Shown here: piece after piece, positions 63,943 to 64,000 of the stretch
Layout of the letters: the number at the start of each line of letters is the position of its first letter
Position numbering within the stretch: position 1 is the first letter of the stretch
Source: Sphingobacterium yanglingense
GTDB lineage: Bacteria; Bacteroidota; Bacteroidia; Sphingobacteriales; Sphingobacteriaceae
NCBI RefSeq assembly: GCF_004363245.1
Contig: NZ_SNYV01000011.1
Span: 1,399,929-1,463,928 of the forward strand
DNA: 64,000 bases
Direction of reading: 5' to 3'
The notes under the pieces: model-generated
The model's database searches: none
Told to the model about the DNA's origin: nothing
What the model saw: only the letters and a program-made list of their open reading frames with translations
Program-made: the position numbers and the translations under genes

Positions 63943-64000
63943 AATAATAAAAATGACATGCACAGTCAAAGTCCGGCCATAGCTACTATGCGGTTATAAC

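Overview
The window reads as chromosome of a Bacteroidota bacterium, most likely family Sphingobacteriaceae (Sphingobacterium or Pedobacter type). The evidence is the SusC/SusD pair with an ECF sigma/FecR switch, the DUF4397 and DUF4954 proteins, the futalosine-pathway gene mqnC, Mpl, and many TAnnTTTG promoter boxes with no Shine-Dalgarno sites. I found no tRNA or rRNA gene and no insertion sequence. About 60 protein genes fill most of the window.

Layout. 1-2.5 kb: 5' part of mutS2, a structured-RNA candidate, a TauE/SafE exporter with a DUF1634 partner, and the first copy of a small-RNA candidate. 2.5-10.9 kb: a surface-signalled nutrient locus on the minus strand (sigma, FecR, SusC with STN domain, SusD, TlpA). 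11-13.2 kb: SMR pump, Crp/Fnr regulator and two acetyltransferases. 13.3-19.7 kb: a CusBAC-type heavy-metal RND operon with an extra outer-membrane barrel. 19.9-24.7 kb: MaoC, a LytR/LytS pair, the second small-RNA copy, metA and a thioredoxin. 24.7-30.4 kb: aromatic amino-acid catabolism (amino-acid dehydrogenase, hppD, hmgA, fumarylacetoacetase, flavin reductase). 30.5-37.2 kb: a second RND pump operon ending in a TlpA protein. 37.5-42.5 kb: glmS, DUF4954, lipase. 42.5-47.3 kb: a TolC/HlyD/ABC-2 exporter with a Crp/Fnr regulator. 47.5-58.8 kb: housekeeping genes (rpsF-rpsR-rplI, mqnC, scpB, mpl, prmA, tpiA, a GlmU-like gene, rpmE2, lysS). 58.9-60.3 kb: two lipoproteins.

The last 3.5 kb is the accessory part. 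On the minus strand it holds an HTH gene, a 483-bp array of 23 degenerate units with an exact 21-bp period, four helically phased ACTGAGA boxes, a promoter, and a lysis-like cassette (FN3 protein, three-helix membrane protein, TIGR02594 endolysin-like protein). A remnant of an alpha/beta hydrolase and a 12-bp direct repeat border it. I consider the 21-bp array the most unusual object in the window. The other non-coding candidates are a two-copy 70-nt small RNA, a four-helix RNA next to mutS2, and interleaved inverted repeats upstream of metA.

All calls rest on reading the sequence and on family knowledge. No database search or structure computation was run.
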